A stretch of 64,000 bases of DNA from contig JAWHQI010000005.1 in NCBI GenBank assembly GCA_033032865.1, positions 9,510,001 to 9,574,000 of the forward strand, read 5' to 3'. Both the position numbers and the translations under genes were made by a program. This document shows, in pieces, positions 59,220-64,000 of the stretch. The notes below the pieces were generated by a model. It did not search any database. It was not told the DNA's origin and worked only from the letters and a program-made list of their open reading frames with translations. This DNA is from Dactylorhiza incarnata. Its lineage: Eukaryota > Streptophyta > Magnoliopsida > Asparagales > Orchidaceae. Numbering within the stretch: position 1 is the first letter of the stretch; every line of letters starts with the position of its first letter.

Positions 59220-60215
59220 TCACTCCAAGATTGAGCAATGAATCCTTTTTCTTTCTTTCTTCTTCTTCTTTAGATCTGTTCTTTTTAGATCCTTCTTATT
59301 GTTGATCTCTTTAGGACATTCAGGTGCAATGTGTCCAGGTTTCCTGCAAGAGTAGCATATAATCTCTTTAGTAGGTGTTTTATTAAACCTGGTTTTTGAG
59401 TCTCTTCCTCTGGATCCTTCTGTTTTGATCCACTTCTTGAACCTTTTGGCCAGTAGACTGATCAGCTCCTCATCACTTGTAGAGGGTTCTCCTTCAACAG
59501 CCTTCAAAGCAATACTCTTTTATTTTGGGAGTGGAGGAGCCTTTTCTTTCTCTTCTTTCTCAGCCCTTGTTTTCAACAGTTGTTCATAGGATTTTAATTT
59601 ACCCAATAGGACATCTGTTGAGATTTCTTTTTGAGTTCTGGAGTCTTTGATTGGCCAGATTCTTGAATCCCAAGAGCTAGAGAAGCAAGTCAGCAATTTG
59701 TCATTTATCTCAGTAAGAGATATGTCCTTCTCAAGTGTTCTCAATTCATTGACTATGAGGCTGAATCTTGAATACATGTCAGCAACACTTTCATTTTCTT
59801 TCTTTTGGAAGTTTTCATATTGGGAGATGAGTAGTGCCTTTCTGTCCTTTTTCTCATCAGCACTTCCCTCAACCATTTTGGTGAGAGCTTCACATACTTC
59901 CTTAGCTGACTCACACTCAGCAATGTTTTGGAAGATTTCATCTGAGAGAGTTGAAACTAGGATATTCATAGCCTTGGCATCACATGCTTGGGCTTTCTTT
60001 TCCTCTTCTGTCCATTCAGCCTTTGGAGCAAGTGTTTCAGTTGCTTTTTCACTTGAATCCTTTTTGAATGGCTTGGGGGGACCTGTCATGACAACATTAA
60101 ATAATTCATCATCAATAGAGTTTAAATAGATTCTAATTCTTATTTTCCAAAGTGCAAACTTTTCAAGGTTGCAAATTGGTGGTATGGTGGAAGCATAATC
60201 TTTGATTTGTGCCAT
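59220..60215 (-). pseudogene. Element Y gag, N-terminal part and zinc knuckle
   Basis: The start is at ATG 60215 (MAQIKDYASTIPP); the ORF open upstream of it is LTR-proximal leader. The UBN2-type gag domain (KFALWKIRIRIYLNSIDDE, AKAMNILVSTLSDEIFQNI, DMYSRFSLIVNELRTL) is uninterrupted to TAA at 59520. The same frame continues to the knuckle CYSCRKPGHIAPEC (about 59350). It then breaks in an A-rich run near 59230. Confidence 0.9.
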
Positions 60216-60291
60216 GAAAAAAAATATATATATAAAAACAAGAGGTAGTATCTTTTTGATCAAGGAGTTAAACCTTTTTAGATCAACCTCC

Positions 60292-60302
60292 CTCTGATAC
60301 CA
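60292..60302 (-). other. Element Y primer-binding site (initiator-Met tRNA)
   Basis: TGGTATCAGAG on the minus strand, two bases inside the 5' LTR. Confidence 0.9.
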
Positions 60303-60304
60303 AT

Positions 60305-61633
60305 TGAAAGTGCACAGTTAACCTCACTAGAATTCTCTAGAGGGGGGGGGGGGGGGGGGGTGAATAGAGATTAAAAAATATTTTGTGCAATGTTAATATA
60401 TATATATGTGTATGATCACAGATTATAGCTTCCCACACACCAACAAGAATTAAACAAATAAAGAAAGTAAATGCAAGAAAAGAAATCACAGCACAACACA
60501 AGAAAATATAGTGGTTCCCCAAACTTTGGGTAGTCCACTCTTCTACCCCCTTGGTAGGAATTAACTATCTTGTACTGAGTCTTTTGATAAGGAGACTCTT
60601 AGAACCACCCTGAGTCTTTTGACAAGGAGACTCTTAGAACCAACTGAGTCTTTTGAAAAGGAGACTCTTAGAACCAGTACACTGAATTTTTTGAAGAGAG
60701 ATTCTAAAAACTCTTTTACAATGTTTAAGTAAAAATAAGAAAGAAGAAAGAAATAAGAACAAGAATGAATCTTCTTCCTAGCAAGAAGATTGGAAGCACA
60801 AGAAGTGAATTAAATCTTTCTTCTATAGAGAGAAGAAGATTGGTAGCTTTTCTCTCTTATGTGAGAGCTATCAGAATTTGCAGCAGGGTGACTTCAGAAG
60901 CAGAGAGAAGAAGAATGCTTGAATATTGCTGCAGGACTATTTCTCAATTCTCTCTTTTTCACTTGGGAGCTTTTCCTCTTTTCAAATGTAAAAGTGGTGA
61001 ATCACTTGACTACTTCTTCTGCCGACCTCCTCTTTATTTATAGCTCTGTTTCAATCAAATAATACTAAAGGAGAGTAATCAATTAGCAGGCAGAGTATTA
61101 GAAAGAAAGAGAAATTCCCATAATAGTTATATCCATAGAAGGAAAGTATTCATTCTAATTTCAAATAATGTCCATAATGAATTTTAACAAATTAGCCAAG
61201 AATCTAATAGAGGAAAAGAAAGATTCAGAACGACTATAAGACATAAATTGATTCCATATAGATCAGATCTTATAAGATAAGGAAAGAGATCTGATGATTT
61301 TGAATTCTGTCATAAAGATCGACGTGCGTCGATTACTATTCGACGCAAGCGTCGAATACATCCTGTCTGGACGTCGAGAGGAGAATAAGGAAGGTGCGTC
61401 GATAAAGGTGCGTCGACTACATTAGATGCGTCGACTAGAAATCAGAGTAACGTGAACAACATATACGTCGAAATCTTCCTAGAGTTACTTCGACTCAATC
61501 TGAAGGAAACGTCGACTACATTTCGACGTTGCGTCGAATACTATTCGACGCATATTTACTTAGCCTTATTATTCATTCTTAGAATTCTTCTTTAACTTAT
61601 TTCTAGGGGTTAAGAGAAATCATTTTCCCAACA
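60305..61633 (-). repeat. Element Y 5' LTR (1,329 bp)
   Basis: Same features as the 3' LTR: TATAAATA at 61042-61035, TCGACG cluster 61318-61552. The G run near 60342 is about 18 long. Confidence 0.95.
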
Positions 61634-61638
61634 AGGCC

Positions 61639-62480
61639 TATGTACGCCTCAACTCTAAGAACACACAGCGGAGCCCCTGCGTACTGCTCGACGCTAAGAA
61701 CACACAACGGAGCCTCCAAGGACACCGAAGGGGACTTGGGTAGGTGAGCACCAAGAGTCCAACCCAACCGGTCTAGAGTCTACTGCCAGCTTCTGTCGGT
61801 GTCACGACCAGCAAGCCCGTAGACCCGCCATAAGTAATCCTCCCCAGCGGGGTCCATTCGTATCCGTGTATCAACAAACACCAGGACTTCTAATCCAAGT
61901 CCTCCTAAACAATCTGTGTATCAACGTACACCAGGACTTCTAAACCAAGTCCTTCTAAACAATCCGTGTATCTACGTACACCCGGACTTCTAAACCAAGT
62001 CCTTCTACACAATCCGTGTATCTACGTACACCCAGACTTCTAATCCAAGGGGGCTATATTCCACCTTGTTACATAATATACAATAAAAGACAAACCTATT
62101 TAGCAGAGTATGATCCACCATCTTCCCCAAACATGAAGATCATTTCACCCCCTTTTTAAAATCCACAAATATCATTCCCCTCACTCTCCCACAACGACCA
62201 TGGGTTTGCCCCAAATCAAATCCCATCTCTTCCTTTGAAGAGAAGAAATGATCCCTAGAACCTCGCGGCGAACGATGCCCTAATTTTGAGGTTCCGGCTT
62301 GGTCTTCCTAAGGAAACTCCATTAAAGCTCACACGAGAAGCTCTCTTGACCCTTCATCTCTCCTATTGTGATCTAAGAGACTAGCACCAAGGGAGAGGGG
62401 AGGAAGTCACCTGATTTCCGGCCGACGTTCGCAGTTGTCTCCTCTGCGGCATGGCGGCAGTTGGCCAAGACTGATTAAAG
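61639..62480 (-). repeat. LTR Z, right part
   Basis: Continues after element Y from the TSD copy AGGCC (61634-61638) into TATGTACGCCTCAACTC. At 62369-62460 it resembles the Tekay LTR stretch at about 33530-33640 (CTAGCACCAAGGGAGAGGGG versus CTAGCACAGAGGGAGAGGGG). The right limit is uncertain. Confidence 0.6.
61861..62050. repeat. 50-bp tandem repeat, about 3.8 copies, in LTR Z
   Basis: (C/T)CGTGTATC(A/T)AC with CCAGGACTTCTAA recurs at 61861, 61911, 61961 and 62011. Confidence 0.93.
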
Positions 62481-64000
62481 GGTCCTGATCCACAAAAGTA
62501 TCAAACATGTAATCAGTCAGCATTACCCCAAACTCAAAAAAGAGGAATACAACAATTAGTAGGCCACTTAAAACAGCCATAACAGTATAGTGTAACTGCT
62601 GTTTTCAGGTACAAAATAGTTCACTTTTATTTCCCCAAGATTTCCCCTCTCTTTCTAACAACAAAACCAATAAAACAGGTTCAGTAGTCGCCAACAAGAC
62701 CACCCAGAAAAATAGGAACAATCATAGCAGGGACAGAGTAAAGGGACATCATACTACAGCAGCACGACAACATTATGGGTTGTATAGATTCAGCCAACGT
62801 ATACAAGAAGATAGCAGCCGACCCTCACAAGAAGAAATCCTCCCTTTGAAAACATTACAGCTTAATAATAATTCACCCCTCTGATTTCAAACAGAAAACA
62901 CTCAGCTAAATAGGGAACAAAGCAAAGAGTAACCACATCAACACGATTCACCCCAAAATAAACCAGTAAGAAGCAGCCGACCAACAAAATGAGTATAACA
63001 GTTAACTGGACTACAACAACCGATCCACAAGAAAGTTCAGGTAAGTGGAACTCCAGCAGTATAACAACAAAAACAATCCCCTCTCCAAACCATAAACATC
63101 ACCTAAAGACACCAGCAGCAATAGGAGTAGCAATCAGTTCAAGGCAAGAAACTAGAACTGATAACAGTTAATCAACACCCAAAAAAACTGATAAGAGGAA
63201 GGATAATAGCTGAGAAGTACTTCTCCCTAAAACAAAACAGTGACCAAACTGAAGCAGCAGATCTTTCCTTCAGCCAACTCAAAAGCAACCGAAACCCCCA
63301 ACACATCACATACTGCCTATACTTTTCCTCCCATGGAGCCAACATCAACACATAAAAGTTAAGAGAAGAAGAAGGAAACAAGAAGCTCACAGCGATTTAG
63401 GGTAAAACCGAGGTCCTGCTTCGGCAAAATCCCCAAGCCGTCAAAGCTCCAGATCAACCAAAGCCACAAACAAGAAATCCTTGAACAGCCACGCCTTCCA
63501 ACTGTTTTTTCTGTGAATTTTTGAGCAGGAAAGGAGAACAGAGGAGATCGGCGCCGTGCCCTAACCTGACACATTCAAGGGAGAGGGAGGAAATGAAAGG
63601 GTCGAGAGATAAAGAGAAAGGGGGAGCCGGTAAGATTATAATAAAAGGAATCTTCCACCGCCTCCAGCTGATCCAAATAATTAAGTAACCCTGCTATCAG
63701 CACCCCATGTAGTAGTAATTTTTTATTAGCATATCTATTAACATACCTATTAGCACGGGCTATTAGCATATTTAGTAGTAAATGCAATAGGACACCTAAT
63801 AGAAAATGCTATTAGCACATCTAATAACAATTGCTAGTATCACACTAAAATCAGTACACCATAGGTCACAAAACAAGTCCAAACAAAGCTCCCAATAGCT
63901 CTCAGATTAGAAGGCAACCCTTATTAACGTATTTCATTTATTTCACTGTTTAAGTATATATATATACTCTTACCTATATAAAACCTTTTTACTTATGCAC
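62481..64000. other. Unresolved repeat-like DNA at the right edge
   Basis: It may be the rest of element Z. No domain appears in any frame. 63545-63570 on the minus strand resembles a leader (GTTAGGGCACGGCGCCG). 63720-63835 repeats the phrase TATTAGCA(T/C)A four times with variants. Confidence 0.35.

Larger units (their letters stand above)
51275..61633 (-). mobile_element. SIRE-type Ty1/copia element Y, 10.4 kb, youngest insertion
   Basis: LTRs 51275-52592 (3') and 60305-61633 (5'), TGAAAGTGCACAG to CCCAACA, lie between perfect duplications AGGCC (51270-51274, 61634-61638). The LTRs differ at about 1 % of sites plus homopolymer length. Minus-strand order is primer site, gag, protease, integrase, RT, RNase H, then an accessory gene and the polypurine tract (AAAGAGGGGGAGAT). 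RT text and the presence of an extra gene after pol fit SIRE/Maximus. Remaining lesions are two TAA codons and several frameshifts. Confidence 0.94.

Overview
The window is nuclear DNA of a flowering plant, probably a eudicot. It holds a spliced FAR1/FRS-type gene remnant, plant-sized introns (about 60-190 bp), Tat, Tekay/Del, SIRE and Tork-like LTR retrotransposons, and primer-binding sites matching plant initiator-Met and Phe tRNAs. I see no intact host gene. About 85 % of the sequence is LTR retrotransposon, nested several levels deep. Every element except one lies on the minus strand.

Layout. 1-2648 (minus): broken FAR1-RELATED SEQUENCE (FRS) gene, a MULE-transposase-derived family, with a 169-bp minisatellite in its first intron; it runs off the left edge. 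2649-6600: AT-rich spacer with no gene I can support. 6606-12442 (plus): a complete but mutated Ty1/copia element (called A1 here) with 174-bp LTRs. 12448-12969: gypsy LTR plus chromodomain-end fragment. 13223-28052: one gypsy LTR (G1) split by a 13.2-kb Tat-clade Ty3/gypsy element (13765-27011, TSD GTAAT, tRNA-Phe primer site). The Tat element carries gag, protease, RT, two RNase H domains and integrase on the minus strand, and two intron-containing accessory genes in antisense between integrase and the 3' LTR. 29047-50179: copia-type element X, with gag but no recognisable pol. Its left LTR is split by a 15-kb Tekay/Del chromovirus (29758-44785, LTRs about 5.1 kb). Its right LTR is cut at 50180 by a second chromovirus-like LTR (Z). 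Z is in turn split by a young SIRE-type copia element Y (51275-61633, TSD AGGCC). 62481-64000 is unresolved repeat-like DNA.

How the parts relate. Perfect or one-mismatch target duplications let the insertion order be read: G1 and X are oldest, then Tat, Tekay and Z, and last Y, whose LTRs differ at only about 1 % of sites by eye. All gag-pol genes carry nonsense codons or frameshifts, so nothing here looks autonomous. Y is nearest to intact, with an uninterrupted RT-RNase H.

Most interesting observations. (1) Each LTR family carries, just upstream of its TATA box or in its leader or U3, a dense cluster of its own short word plus the reverse complement (TCGACG, CGCACGA, CTAGCG, CTCGC/GCGAG, TTGAC). 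In Y the same word recurs in the 3' region and in gag coding sequence. (2) The Tat element has two antisense genes, each with its own TATAAATA box. (3) The chromovirus has a candidate intron that would fuse gag to protease. (4) Y has a sense accessory gene after pol.
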